Below are positions 29,425 to 42,005 of a stretch of 64,000 bases of DNA, piece after piece. The notes under the pieces are model-generated. The model was given only the letters and a program-made list of their open reading frames with translations, searched no databases and was not told the DNA's origin. This stretch comes from Conus ventricosus (lineage: Eukaryota > Mollusca > Gastropoda > Neogastropoda > Conidae). Every line of letters begins with the position of its first letter. Position 1 is the stretch's first letter. The DNA is taken from assembly GCA_018398815.1 (NCBI GenBank), contig JAFLJL010014036.1, positions 1 to 64,000 on the forward strand, written 5' to 3'. The position numbers and the translations under genes were made by a program.

Positions 29425-32400
29425 ATGGCTAAGATATATGAAGGACAAGACGAATTGTTTGAAGGAATGCTTGAGAGAAAGCGTTTATCAAGAGCACTGA
29501 ATGATATTGATTTAGAAGTCATTGACCCAACAAACGTACAGGCAAGTGTTGTTCATGCTATTTCTCAAGTTCCAGGCAAACTAACAATAGACCCGCCAGT
29601 TAAAGTAATGTTAGCTGTTTTAATCGACTATGTAACAATAAATGAAGAAAATCTTGAAGTCTGGGTCTCGACTAAACAGCAGACTATTCTTTCTCGTAAT
29701 GACTTAACACCCGGTTGGTCAGACGAACTGCTTACACAGTTTGACGCTGCCGCTGAAGAAGCCAAAATGAGAGGCTCTGGCTGGTCAGAGGGCGAAGTCT
29801 TAGAGATCAGATTAAAACAGGCTAAGTATGCGCCGATTGTAGGCAGGGCTTACATTCCACTACCTCCAGCATTAGTCGCAAAAAGAGCAGTTCTAAACAT
29901 AAAGAATTCGGACGACAAATGTTTTATGTGGTGTGTTCTCGCAAGGCTGCATCACGCCCGCAAAAACGCAGAAAGAGTGTCTAACTATTGGGATTACATC
30001 AATGATCTTAACTTTAGTGGAATATCCTTTCCCGTTAGCGTGGATTCTATTGATCAGTTTGAAGAACAAAACAAACCAATAACTGTTAATATCTACACAT
30101 GGGATGAGGAAACAAATCTACAGCCTATTAAAGTGTCTAAGAATAGCCCAACGATTGGCGAGCCAGACAAAAATCATGTTGACTTACTACTGATGCTTTC
30201 ACCAGCGGGGCTACCACATTACACATTAATACGCACAATGAGTAGATTATTGCGGCATACTTCAAAGCAAGGACTTAAGCAAGAATTCTGTAGAAAATGT
30301 TTAACAAGAGTTCCATCTGTTCAAGCCGCGAGTGAACATATAAAACATTGTAAAAGTTCTGTAGACTGTAATACAGAACTAATTACGCCCCCACCCGGAT
30401 CTAAAGTTAGTTTTAAGAACTGGAAAAAACTGCAAACAAGTCCATACATTGTTTACGCAGACTTCGAATCGCTTATTGTTCCTTATGAAGGCCCAACCCC
30501 CCAGAGACTTCCTAAAACAGCCATAGTGAGTAATCATCAGATTTGTTCATTTGCTTTCATTATTGTTAGGTCGGATGGCGTTCATTCAAAGCCAGAATTA
30601 TATAGAGGGCCTAATGCTGCAGAATACTTCTTAGAACGCATGCAGCAAGTGCGTAATGATTGTTCTAATAATCTGAATTTATCTGAAATCGTGATGACGT
30701 CTGAAGACCAACAACAGTATACATCAGCCACACATTGTTGGATTTGTGGTTTAGGCCTCTCATCAGACGCAGCGAATCCAACAGTAAGAGACCATGATCA
30801 CATTAGCGGAAAGTTCAGAGGAGCTGCGCACAACAAATGCAATCTTCAACTAAAGTTTGAACCAAAGACATGGAAGCTGCCCATATTCTTTCACAACTTG
30901 CGGGGTTACGACTCCCACCTTATAATGAAAGCAGTGGACGATGCCTTCAGGGTGTCATGCATTGCACAGTCATCAGAAAAGTACATGTGCTTCACTTTAA
31001 ATAACATGTCTTTTTATGACTCTATGCAGCACATGATGGGATCATTAGAGGCACTGGCTATGTCCTTAAAGTCCTGCCCAATAACGGAAGAATATTTTGA
31101 CCCGACTCTCGTTAGAAAGGGCGTTTATCCTTATGAGTACATGAACAGTTGGGAAAGGTTTGACGAAGATACACTTCCTCCTAAAGGCGCGTTCTTTTCT
31201 AGTCTTAGAGGAAAGGGGGTCAGTGATTCAGATTACCAGCATGCTCAAGATGCATGGCAGAAGTTAGATTGTAAAACGATGGGAGACTATCACGATTCCT
31301 ACTTGATGGCTGATACATGTTTGTTGGTGGACGTTTTTGAAAATTATAGAAAGACCTGCATGAAACATTACAGTTTGGATCCCGCGCATTATATTTCTGC
31401 GCCTGGATGAGTTGGACGCTTTCTTAAAGTTTACTGAAGTACAGATTGATTTATTGTCTGACCTACCAATGATTCAGATGATTGAAAACGGATTGCGTGG
31501 AGGAATTAGTAGCGTCGCATCATACTGTAAAGCAAACAACAAATACTTGGACGACTATGATCCGAGTAAAAGGTCTAACTATCTCATGTATTTAGATGCA
31601 AATAATCTGTATGGATGGCTATGGCGCAATCGCTTCCATTACGCAACTTAAAATGTACACAGGCGGCAATCCGAATAATATTCAAAAGGCATTAAAGTGG
31701 TTGGGCAGTTTGGCGCCCAATCAACAGCATGGATACATTCTAGAAGTTGACTTAGAATATCCTCATGAACTCCATGACCTACATAATGACTACCCATTAG
31801 CAGCAGAAAAGTCTAAAGATGGATCCAAGAGAGCCGCCTAAACTGTGCCTAATCTTCGGGGCAAAAAAAATTATGTCTGTCATTACAGGCTTCTACAATT
31901 TATTTAAGACATGTTTGAAGTTGAACGGCTGTTCATCGCATAATTGCTTTTGATCAAGAACAGTTTCATGAAACCATACATCATGAAGAACACTGATCTC
32001 AGAACTAAATCCACAGATCTCAGAAAAAGACTTTTCAAGTTGATGAACAACAGCTGTTTTTGGAAAGACTATGGAGAATCCGCACAAGCGCAAAGATGTC
32101 AGATTAGTCACCAAAGAGAACGAAGCAATTAAGCTAACTTCAAAACCTAATTATCAGGACTTTAAAAATTCATGACCACTTTTTGGTATAATGATGAAAA
32201 AAAAGAAAGTCAAATTGGACAAACCTGTTTTTATTGGGTTTACTGTTTTAGAATTATCAAAGCTTTTAATGTTAGAATTTCTTTATGACACTTTAAACCC
32301 CTGTATCCCGAGTCCAAGTACTTTACACAGATACAGACAGTTTTGTTATAGATATCCCTACTGAAGACATCTATAAAGACATGGAAATCGAAGTAGCTAA

Positions 32401-32804
32401 AGGGCATGCAGGATGGTAAAGACACGTCCGATTACCCTAAAGAGGCGCCTTTACATCAATTACTAACAAGAGGTTTTAGGAAAGATGAAGGATGAATTAT
32501 CTGGAAAGGTGATTAAGGAGTTTATTGGTTTAAGATCGAAAATGTACAGTATTTCGAGCCAGGAGAAAATCATTAAGAAAGCAAAGGGAATATCTCGCAG
32601 CGTTGTGCAGTCAAACATATCACATGACAACTACAAAGAAGCATTGTTTGGAAATAAGACTTCATCATGACAACGTAAAACTGCGATCTAATCTACATGA
32701 GATCAACACAACGGTTGTAACAAAGAAGTCGTTAGATAGAACAAACACAAAACGTGTGTTTATAATCCAGAGTTTCATATCGATTGGCACTGGAGGCCGC
32801 ATAA
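29425..32804 (+). pseudogene. POLB: Protein-primed family B DNA polymerase, element A copy (intact to ~31408, then frameshifted)
   Basis: The replicative polymerase of the element, about 1130 codons. MAKIYEGQDELFEG is used as start. Residues 1-~340 form the Polinton-specific N-terminus (KCFMWCVLARLH; a CRKC...H...C zinc-like cluster). Exo I YADFES is at ~346, a CWICG...DHDHISGKFRGAAHNKC module at ~437-475, Exo II HNLRGYDSH at ~490, and the Exo III area YLMADTCLL at ~628. Polymerase motif A (YLDANNLYGW), B (KLMNNSCFGK) and C (TDTDSFV) follow in broken frames. From 31408 to 32804 there are many single-base losses compared with D. Confidence 0.9.
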
Positions 32805-33092
32805 ACAGGGGTTTATATTTTTCATCACTTTTATTAAAGATCAATCATAGCTTCACCAATCATTAAATCTTTCTCATGTTGCTTGATGCGTTCGAATTTT
32901 TCTATTATTTCAAGATATTCTTTTTCCCAATTTGGGGTTTGAGTTGTAGGTATCTGGATGATATTAGCATGCATTGATTAATCCTCGAAAATGTTTCCTT
33001 AATAGCAGAACACGCATGAAATGATTCCCGCATCATTTTCAAGGTCTCTTCCTTTACCATTCTTGTTCGTTCGCGCTTCCTTCTGACTCCAT
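32775..33092 (-). pseudogene. 111-aa helical protein, element A copy (frameshifted)
   Basis: Collinear with the intact D gene (13058-13393) but about 18 bases shorter through scattered single-base losses. The central stretch MVKEETLKMMRESFHACSAIKE is readable. Lies in the indel-rich block. Confidence 0.6.
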
Positions 33093-33117
33093 TTAAACTC
33101 AAATATATTTACGTAAA

Positions 33118-33649
33118 TAACTAAGCGAACTGTGTCTGGTGGATATCTGCAGTTCTTCTTTTAACAAAAGATCTTTGAGGAGCTGGCGTTTCGTGTGTCA
33201 GTTCTCGTAAATAATACACGGCGGATTCATCTTTACAATTCTTTTTATTTCATATGGATCAACACTCCAAACTGGATCTGTTGCCCTGATGCGAGTGTCC
33301 CCTTCTGCTTCCCCCGTGAAATAAAGGTACCTTACTTTCAAACCAAACGGTAATAGTTTGCTGGGTGTACTGGAGTCTTCAGCAACATTTATTGTTTTCT
33401 TTTGATTGCTTGTACTGGCTTTAGACCTTTAAATCTTCATTATTCATTGCGCGCAAAACTGAGGGCAGTCTTCTAACCCATTCTGTGTGCGAGAATTGTC
33501 AATCAGCTCTCTGTGATACTGGTAGGAAAAAAGTCTTTCGGCTAACTGTTTGTTAAAGTTTTCAACTAAAGCCTGTGATCTGTGAACTCCTGGAATGCCT
33601 CTTCTAATGGTAACTCTATGTTTTAACAATAATTGATTCACTTGGCCTT
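33118..33649 (-). pseudogene. INT: Integrase, element A copy, C-terminal half (split by element B)
   Basis: Carries the region after the second catalytic Asp: NQLLLKHRVTIRRGIPG, the Glu in QALVENFNKQLAERLF, and the C-terminal chromo-like/basic part. Several single-base losses. The insertion point is inside the codons following VDDGKEFKG; GCCTT is duplicated (33645-33649 and 48107-48111). Confidence 0.8.
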
Positions 33650-33740
33650 AGAGAACAGGAAAACCTTCATTCTGGGCCACTTTCGCCCTCAACCAGTTTT
33701 CGGGCGAAAGTGAGCCAGAATAAAGGTTTCCCTGTTCTCT
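33650..33740. repeat. Terminal palindrome of B (left in window)
   Basis: 91 bp that fold on themselves: AGAGAACAGG..AAACCTT.ATTCTGG..CACTTTCGCCC pairs with its own reverse complement, with a short loop around CAACCAGTTTT. Nearly perfect stem of about 42 bp. Confidence 0.85.
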
Positions 33741-34305
33741 GATCATATATGATTGCTTGACCTACAAAGCACAGTGGCAAACTAGGTCAAGTGATCATAT
33801 ATGATCGCTTGACCTACAAAGCCCAGTGGCAAACTAGGTCAAGTGATCATATATGATCACTTGACCTACAAAGCCCAGTGGCAAACTAGGTCAAGTGATC
33901 ATATATGATCGCTTGACCTACAAAGCCCAGTGGCAAACTAGGTCAAGTGATCATATATGATCGCTTGACCTACAAAGCCCAGTGGCAAACTAGGTCAAGT
34001 GATCATATATGATCGCTTGACCTACAAAGCCCAGTGGCAAACTAGGTCAAGTGATCATATATGATCGCTTGACCTACAAAGCCCAGTGGCAAACTAGGTC
34101 AAGTGATCATATATGATCACTTGACCTACAAAGCCCAGTGGCAAACTAGGTCAAGTGATCATATATGATCGCTTGACCTACAAAGCACAGTGGCAAACTA
34201 GGTCAAGTGATCATATATGATCGCTTGACCTACAAAGCGCAGCAGCACCTGCAAAGCACAGCGGCAAACTAGGTCAAGTGATCATATATGATCACTTGAC
34301 CTAGT
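33741..34305. repeat. 52-bp satellite array of nested inverted repeats, element B
   Basis: About eleven head-to-tail copies of a 52-bp unit with few differences (GATCGC or GATCAC; AAGCCC or AAGCAC). Each unit holds the perfect palindrome GATCATATATGATC and an inverted pair CTTGACCTA / TAGGTCAAG separated by ~18-20 bases. One irregular unit lies near 34237-34260. It starts directly after the terminal palindrome. Not seen in A, C or D. Confidence 0.9.
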
Positions 34306-34572
34306 TGATTGAGGTGCGCGCAAATAGCATACTCACCCCCTACCCACCCCCACCCCACGCATGCACACACCCTACGTTCTTACATAAGTTATCAAGTTTT
34401 TAATTAAGAACTTAATTAAGTTTTTAATTAAGTTACTTCAAGTCCTTAATAATTCTTGATTAAGTTTTTAATTAATTTTTACTCAAGTCACCTAAGATCA
34501 TAACTAAGTCATCCTCTAATACAACCAACTTCTTTATTCAAGTGTCTGTAAAATTATCAAAAACAATACAAT
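34306..34572. other. Non-coding stretch of element B with AACTTAATTAAG-type repeats
   Basis: A short C/A-rich segment (34325-34375) is followed by imperfect repeats of TTAATTAAG and AAGTTxxT (34370-34500), the inverse of the repeats beside the Cys-rich gene in A and D. No gene seen. Confidence 0.5.
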
Positions 34573-34574
34573 CT

Positions 34575-34806
34575 ATGTTTTATTCTTAAATAGCAGATGT
34601 CTAATATAGTACACAACACGCCTCAAAAAACGCTCCTCGTTGAGGATGTCTTGCTCACGTTCTCTGCGCGGATCGGGTCAGCATAGACTTTAATGAAGTT
34701 CTTCATCCTAAGCAACCGAATTGATTACAATTCAGGTCTCTTGGAAATGTCCTTTTATAGACTCCATGTCTTATTTATTGACTTTATCATTTTTATAATA
34801 CGCCAT
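34575..34806 (-). pseudogene. 82-aa Cys-rich protein, element B remnant
   Basis: ATG at 34806. The sequence complementary to GACATGGAGTCTATAAAAGG and to the AAGACATCCTCAACGAGGAG tail matches the D copy; the cysteine region is altered. Confidence 0.5.
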
Positions 34807-34837
34807 GATCTATTTTATAAAAAATTTAAAATATCAT

Positions 34838-35311
34838 TCCATTATAAATGGATCAAAACTAGCTTTGTAGTGCGGTTTTTGGGCGAGCTGGTGTCGTTTT
34901 CTGCATTTAGTGGTGCAGATTTGTTGATCTTTTGGTACTGTTGCTTTTGTTTCCATTGTGTATATATTTTATAGCCGTAATAACTGCCCCCAACAGCAGC
35001 AATAGCGCCAAAATGGCAACAGTTTTAAGTTTCAATATTCCATGAAGCCTTGGGCCCTTGTATCACATGGAGTTTTATACCGCATGGATCAACTTGTTCT
35101 GGCGTGGCGGGTATGTGTTCATGATGAGTCATATTCTGTAACATTTAATTTTTTCTGTCTGTTCCACTCGGCTAATTTTTATCCTGCTTCAACACGCCCA
35201 GATTTTTTAATTGGTCTCCACTGAATCAGCGTTTTCCTGCTGATTTTCTGGCTTGGTTACTTTCTCCACCTGATCAGTGTTTCTGATCTGCTGATTTTCC
35301 AGCTCCTTCAT
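34838..35311 (-). pseudogene. ~161-aa basic membrane protein, element B remnant
   Basis: MKELENQQ-like start at 35311, Gln/Asn-rich N-terminus, recognisable membrane-segment tract at ~34960-35030. Broken by indels. Confidence 0.5.
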
Positions 35312-35789
35312 TTTGAAGGGAAACAAAATTTATAATGATTAAAAGTAATTAATCCCATGATTACTGCGAAAACATGTTCCAAATTTGTAGTATAGATCAC
35401 ACCCTAAGACTCTAATGACTTTGTTAAAACTGGATCTTGCGTTAAATCATACGTAAGATCTTGTTCAGAATCAATGGGAGCAAATCTACGACTAGTTTAG
35501 TGTACAAACTACGAACCGTTTGCACCAACGCTTTTCACCATTCTAGACCCCAGCTGCTCTTCATACCTGTAATGAATACTTTTAAAATGTCTTGTGGCGA
35601 CATCTGTTGAATCTGTTCAATGCTGAATTCATTCCTGGAGGAACAGGCGTGTGTTTGTTTTCCACAAGCTGCCAAAGACGTACAGCCTCTCCTTTTTGGG
35701 GCAATAATAGCTTGGTCCATCAACTTGTCATTCATAAGTTCAGGAAGGTTTAGGCTGCATGTAAGCTGTAGAAGATCATCACTGTTCAT
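35222..35789 (-). pseudogene. 185-aa protein, element B remnant
   Basis: MNSDDLLQL start at 35789. NEFSIEQIQQMSPQDILK is readable near 35590-35640, with the hydrophobic tail region near 35330-35400. Frameshifted. Confidence 0.55.
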
Positions 35790-35828
35790 GTTTTTTTTTA
35801 ATAAATTATAATTATTTATTTTATAAAA

Positions 35829-36066
35829 ATGACACCGGGGGGATAAAACTGTTGCTAAACTTGAATACCATTCGCTGTAATTGGGGGGATAAAAAAGGCC
35901 CCTAAAAAGTGTAAGATACACCAATGCTTGTTAAAAGCCTGTTAAGAATAAAACCAGCAGATCTTGCAAACTAGACTTGGATGATTCAGCAAAGCTGATG
36001 CTATCATTGCAGCTCGTTTGCCACGAAGATTTTCTAGTTAAGCAAGGAATAATTCCAGACAATTAA
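35829..36066 (+). pseudogene. 76-aa hydrophobic protein, element B remnant
   Basis: Weak but collinear: the ends (GTTGCTAAACTTG and ATAATTCCAGACAATTAA) match the D gene in inverse orientation. Confidence 0.4.
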
Positions 36067-36094
36067 CTATGTAAGAAAAAAATACATTTATAAA

Positions 36095-36498
36095 ATGGCT
36101 TCACTCGTAATGAAGATAGGCGGCGCTGGGGGTGAATGCGCTCCTTTTAGCGGGGGATAATTTACGCATTTCGTAACTGCGAGATGAAGCAAGAAAAAGA
36201 CATAACAAAAGCTGTGGAGCAACTACTGTCAGCACAAGATCGCTATGAAAAGCAGAGAATTGAGCAGTTAGATTTTTAATAACACACTGAAAAAAACAGG
36301 GGCATGCCAGCTTACACATTTAAAGATGTTGAATCAAGCAATAAAAACAATATTATGCTAGTCACAGCAAACCATCGAACCTTGCACCCACCAAATTCAG
36401 TGACTTTTATCATCCATCAAAAAACAAAAGAATGCGAAGAAATTGGGTTATTGTCTTGGTATACCGTTGTGATTTTGTTGCCCATAATATTGGGCTGA
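36095..36498 (+). pseudogene. 135-aa membrane protein, element B remnant
   Basis: Starts ATGGCTTCACTCGTAATG. The tracts for the coiled coil (36180-36270) and the C-terminal membrane region are present with several indels. Confidence 0.5.
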
Positions 36499-36505
36499 AT
36501 AAAAA

Positions 36506-36594
36506 ATGACAAAATCTATTATTCGGCCCAAAGGATATTGGAGAGGGAACACGGCAATCAAAAGCTAAGCCAAGCAGCTGGAGTCAGTGAAGAA

Positions 36595-36626
<32 letters not shown>

Positions 36627-37482
36627 AAACAGCAAAAGAATGGTTATCCTATAACAAGCGATTTGGCACTTTATTTACCGGCCCTAGACGAATACAGAGA
36701 CCACACTTTGTGAACACAATACGAACGACACACCATCAATGGACCCTTCTATATTATCCCGCTGATACGATTAGACGAAAAAGATTTAAGTACGCACTCA
36801 CAGTCATTGACATGGCTCAGATACAAGATCGGAGCCATAACACAAAAGCGTGCTTCTGCTGTGCTGTCGCTATACAAACTGATATACCACGAGGGCCACT
36901 AACTTTATCCACGCATGATTAGCAAGTGATGATGGAAAAAGAATTTAAAGGCCAAGTGAATCAATTATGGGGTTAAAACATAGAGTTTACCATTAGGAAG
37001 AGGCATCCAGGAGTTCACAGATCACAGGCTTTAGTTGAAAACTTTAACAAAACAGTTAGCTGAAAGACTTTTCTCCTACCAGTATCACAGAGAGCTGAAT
37101 GACAATTCTCGCAACACAGAATGGGTCAGAAGATGCCCACAGTTTTGCGCGCAATGAATAATGAAGAATTTCAAGGGAAAAAAACCAGTACAAGCAATCA
37201 AAGAAACACCAATAATGTGTGTTGAAGTAGATCTTCAACCGTCAAACTATTGCCGTTTTGGTTTAAAAGTAAGGTACTTTATTTACCGGGGAAGCAGAAG
37301 GGGACAACCAACAGGCAACAGATCCCAGTTTGAGTGTTGACCATAGGAAATAACAAGAAATGTAAAAATGAATCGCCGTGTATTATTTACGAGAAACTGG
37401 ACACAAACAAAACAACCGCTCCTCAAGATCTTTTGTGAAGAAGAACCTGCAGATAATCCCGCCAGGCAACCGTTCCGCTTAA
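36506..37482 (+). pseudogene. INT: Integrase, element B remnant with poly-G insertion
   Basis: The start region, PRRIQRPHFVNTI, KRFKYALTVIDMA and RGPLTLSTHD are readable in different frames, so the gene is the same as in D. A run of about 30 G (about 36595-36625) sits in the N-terminal helix-turn-helix region. Many indels follow. Confidence 0.7.
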
Positions 37483-37509
37483 TCATTTACGTAAACATAT
37501 TTGTTTAAA

Positions 37510-37860
37510 ATGAAGGCCAGAAGGAAGCGCAGAACGAAACAAGAATGGTAAAGGAAAGACCTTGAAAATGATAACGGGGAATCATTTCAACGTGAATGCA
37601 ATTTAAGGAAACATTTTCGAGGATTAATCAATGCATGCTAAATCATCCAATCACACGTACAACTCAACCCCCAAATTGGGAAAAAGAATATCTTGAATAA
37701 TAAAAAACATTCGAACGCATCAAGCAAACATGAAAAAGATTTAAAATGAATTGGATAAGCTATGAATTGATCTTAAATCATAAGTTGATGAAAAATATAA
37801 AAACCCCAGTTATGCGGTCCTCCATGCCCGATTGCATATGAAAACTCTGGATTAACAAAC
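37510..37860 (+). pseudogene. 111-aa helical protein, element B remnant
   Basis: Collinear with the D gene: tracts for the coiled coil and the NQCMLNHP and PNWEKEYLE regions near 37620-37700. Confidence 0.5.
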
Positions 37861-40800
37861 ACCCGTTTGTGTTTTTTCATCTAATGACGTCGTGGTGACA
37901 ACGTGTGTTATCTCATTCATTAGATCGTAGTTTTACGTTGTCATGATGAAAAGTCTTATGCCAACAATCTTCTTTTTATTGTCATGCGATATTGTTTGAC
38001 TGCACTACGCTGCGAGATATCCTTTGCTTTCTTAATGATTTTCTCCTGGGCTCGAAATACTGTACATTTTTACCTTAACCCCCACATACCCTTGATACCT
38101 TTCCAGATATTCATCCTTCATCTTATCCTAAAACATTCTAGTTAGTAATTGAATGTAAAGGCGAGTCTTTAGGATACTCGGACGTGTCGTACCATCCACT
38201 CGCTCCTTAGCTACATTCATTCATGTCTTATATATGTCTTCAGTAGGGATATCTATAACATAACTATCTGTATCTGTGTAAAGTACTCTGGACTCGGATA
38301 CGAGGGCTTAAAGTAGTCCATAAAGAAACTCTAACATCAAAAGCTTTGATAATTCCTAAAACAGTAAACCCAATAAATACAGGTTTGTCTAATTTAACTT
38401 TCTTTTTTTTTCATCATTATACAAAAAGCTGATCATGAATCTCTGCATCCTGATAGTTAGGTTTAAAGTCAGCTTAATTGCTTCGTTCTCTCTGGTAACC
38501 AATGACATCTTTGCGCTTGTGCGGATTTCTCCATATCTTTCCGAACAGCTGTTGTTCATCAGCTTGAAAAAGTCTTTTTCTGAAGCATCTCTGTGGATAT
38601 AGTTCTGAGATCAGTGTTCTTCATGATGTATGGTTCCATAACTGTTCTTGATCAAAAGCGATTATTAAATGACCAGCTGACAATTCAAACCAGGTCTTAA
38701 ATATAATTGTAGAAGTCAGTAATGGGCAGACATAATTTTTTTTGCCTCGAAGATTAGGCACAAGTTTATAGGCGGCTCTCTTGATCCACTTTTAGACTTC
38801 TGCTGCTAATGGATAGTCATTATGCAGGTCATGAGTTCATGAGAATATTCTAAGGTCAACTTCTAAGAATGAACCACGCTGCTGATCAGGCGTTAACTGT
38901 TCAACCACTTTAATGCCTTTTGAATATTATTTCGTACCTGTGTACATCTTGAAGTTACGTAATGGAAGTGATTGCGCCATAGCCCAACCATACAGATTGT
39001 TTAGCATCTAAATACTGAGATAGTTCGACCTTTTACTCGGATCGATAGTCGTCAAGTATTTGTTGTTTGCTTTACATAAATGGGTGCGACCATACTAATT
39101 CCTCCACCAATCCTTTTTTCAATCATCTGGATTCATTGGTAAATCCGACAATAAATCAATCTGTTACACCAGTAAAACTTTAAGAAGCGTCCCAGCTCAG
39201 CCGGGCGCAGAAATATAATGCGCAGGATCCAAACGGTAATGTTTCATGCAGGTCTTTCTAAATTTTCAAAACGTCCGCCAACAAACATACATCAGCCATC
39301 AAGTAGGATGTCATGAATAGTCTCCGCATCGTTTTTACAATCTATACTTCTGCCACGCAGCTCGATCATGTTGGTTAAGTCAAATCACTGGATGTCTCTT
39401 TCCTCTAAACTAGAAAAGAACGCGCCTTTAGGTGGAAGTGTATCGTCATTCCCCCCAAACTTTCCCAACTGTTTCAGGTACTCATAAGGGTAAACGCCCT
39501 TTCTAACAAGAGTTGAGTCACAATATTCTGCCGTTATTGGGCAGGACTTTTAAGGAACATAGCCATTGCTCTAAGGAGCCCACATGTGTTGCATAGAAGT
39601 CGTAGAAAGACATGTTATGTAAAGTGAAACACATTACTTTTCTGAGGACTGTGCAATGCCTGCTACCCTGAAGCGCTGGCTACTGCTTGCATATAAGGTG
39701 AGAGTCCCTAACCCGCAAGTTTTGTGAAAGAATACAGCAAGCCTTCCCATGTTGTGGAACAAACTTTAGTTAAGATTGCATTTTGTTCTGCGCCGCTCCC
39801 TGAACTTTCCCGCTAATGTCGATCATGGTCTCTACTGTGGGGTTTACACTTGTGGGGCTTAGCTCTAAACCGCAAATCAAACAAGCGTGGCTGAGTCATA
39901 CTGTTGTTTGGTCTTCATGCGCCATTATGATTTCAGATAAGTTTAGATTATTATAACCAGGCGTTACGCACTTGCAGCATGCGTTTTTAAAATGTTTCTG
40001 CACATCAGGTCCTCTATATAATTCTGGCTCTGAATAAACGCCATCCGACCTAACAACAATGAAGGCATATGAACAAATCTGATGATTACTCATTAAGACT
40101 GTTTTTCGAAGTTCTTGTGGTTATGGCCCTTCATAAGGAACAATAAGCGACTCGAAGTCTGCGTAAACACGTATGACTTGTTTGCAGCGGTTTCCAGTTT
40201 CTTAAAACTACTTTAGATCCTGGCGGGGGCGTAGTTAGTCTGTCTACAGTCTACAGAACTTTACAGTGTTTCTCAATGTTCGCTCGCGGCTTTGAACAGA
40301 TGGCATTCATGTTAAACATTTTTCTACAGAATTCATGTTTGCCAGACATTTGAAGTATCTGCATTAAGTCCTACTCATTGGTTCGTAACAATGTGAAGGG
40401 GGGGGCTCCCCTGGCGGGGCGAAAACATTTTGGAGTAAGTCCACATGACTTTTGGCTGGTTCGCCTATTGTTGGACGTGTTCTTGGAACTTAAATGGCGC
40501 CAAATTTGTTTCCGCAGCCCAGGGGTTACAGTAACAGTTATTGTTGTTTTGTTTTCTTTCTTCAAACTGATCATTTGGTCTACACTAACAGGAAAGGATA
40601 TTCCATTGAGTTAAGATCTTTGAGTATTGCCGATAGTTAGTCACTCTCTCTGCGGTTTCGCGGACATGATGCAGCCTTGCAAGAACACTACACAATGAAA
40701 CATTTGAGTTGTCTTGAATTTTTTATGTTTAAAAACTGCTCTCTTAAAACCAACTCCGAGCAGCGAAATTAAGCCCTTCCTCAATCGGTGCATACTTAGC

Positions 40801-41200
40801 CTGTTTTAATCTAATCACTAAGACTTCGCCCTCTGACCAACCAGACCCTCTTCATTTGAGCTTCTTCAGCGCAGCGTCAAACGTGCAAGCAGTTCGTCTG
40901 CCCAACCGGTGTTAAGTCCTTATGAGAAAGAAAGTCCTGGCTGTTTAGTTGAGACCCAGACATCTAGATTTTTCTTCATTTATTGTTAACATAGTCGATT
41001 AAAACAGCTAACAGTAACTTAACTGGCGGTTCTATTGTTGTTTGCCTTGGAACATTGAGAAAATTGCATGAACAACACTTGCCTGTACGTTTGTTGGGTC
41101 AATGAGTCTTCTAAATAATATCATTCAGTTGCTCTGATAACGCTCACTCTCAGCATTCCTTTCAAACAATTCCGACTTGTCCTTCATATATCTTAGCCAA
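37825..41200 (-). pseudogene. POLB: Family B DNA polymerase, element B remnant
   Basis: Full-length by collinearity. Recognisable tracts: motif C DTDS (~38265-38280), motif B region (~38520-38590), RGG.SMV near 39080-39110, Exo II (~39700-39720) and the zinc-like module (~39780-39890). The ATG is mutated (AAG-type change at ~41199). No open frame longer than ~70 codons. Confidence 0.75.
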
Positions 41201-41239
41201 GCTGTTCCCTTCTTTTCTAAGCCAACATAGTTTTTATAA

Positions 41240-41982
41240 AATAAAAAAAATACAACGGCTTAATCAAGAATCAATATCGACGTGCTTTTTGCGCTTGGAC
41301 TCATAAACTAAAGTAAAAACACCTTTTGGTGTTGTTAAAGTGAGCTGTTTGAACAGAGTTATAATGTCTCGGTTTACTTTTTTAATCATCCTTTTTTATC
41401 TGCTCGGGACTGGCTGTGTTAGAAAAACTAGTCCTCTGCCTTTCTTGAAATCAAACTTTATGACTTTTTGTAGTCATCAAAATCGGCCTGTAAAACGATT
41501 AAAATTCCTTCATCGTGATGTTTGAGTCAGCTACGCTTTATTTATTGTCAGTTTAAAACGAGCTAAGTTTAGCTTTATAAGTTGAAAACCAGAGCTGTGT
41601 GCTTTTGGAGTTTAGTTTTTTTTAATTTTTGGCCAGCCCACGCTACAGCTAATGATCACAGACCGAGAAGCTAAAGACAAACTCCTAGAGGTAAAGCTGC
41701 TGGGTGCGCCTATCCCGTTGTCAAAGAGACCAACACTCGTTCCTGCTGATCGAGCAATTATAGTCGAATGCCCCAGTATTAACATAATAACACATTAAAG
41801 GCAGCAGAATACCTTCGATTGTTTGCTGTATTTTGAAAGGTCTTGCTCTAAGTACTTTGCTGCTTGCATGTTGCGTAATGTTTGTTACTCTAAAGGTTTT
41901 TAATGGTTAGGGGTTTTCTACTACAATTCTCTTCTTTTGGCGGCGCTGTAGCCACGTTTAGGGATAAACCTGGACCAGCCAT
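41240..41982 (-). pseudogene. 210-aa membrane protein with -1 extension, element B remnant
   Basis: ATG at 41982. The hydrophobic middle is damaged, but the downstream tract for GVFTLVYESK (~41280-41325), which in the other copies is read only in the -1 frame, is well preserved. Confidence 0.55.
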
Positions 41983-42005
41983 GCTTTTTATAAAATAAAC
42001 AATAA

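Noticed and set aside
33741..34305. CRISPR-like array
   Set aside because: The units are contiguous 52-bp tandem copies without unique spacers, in animal DNA.
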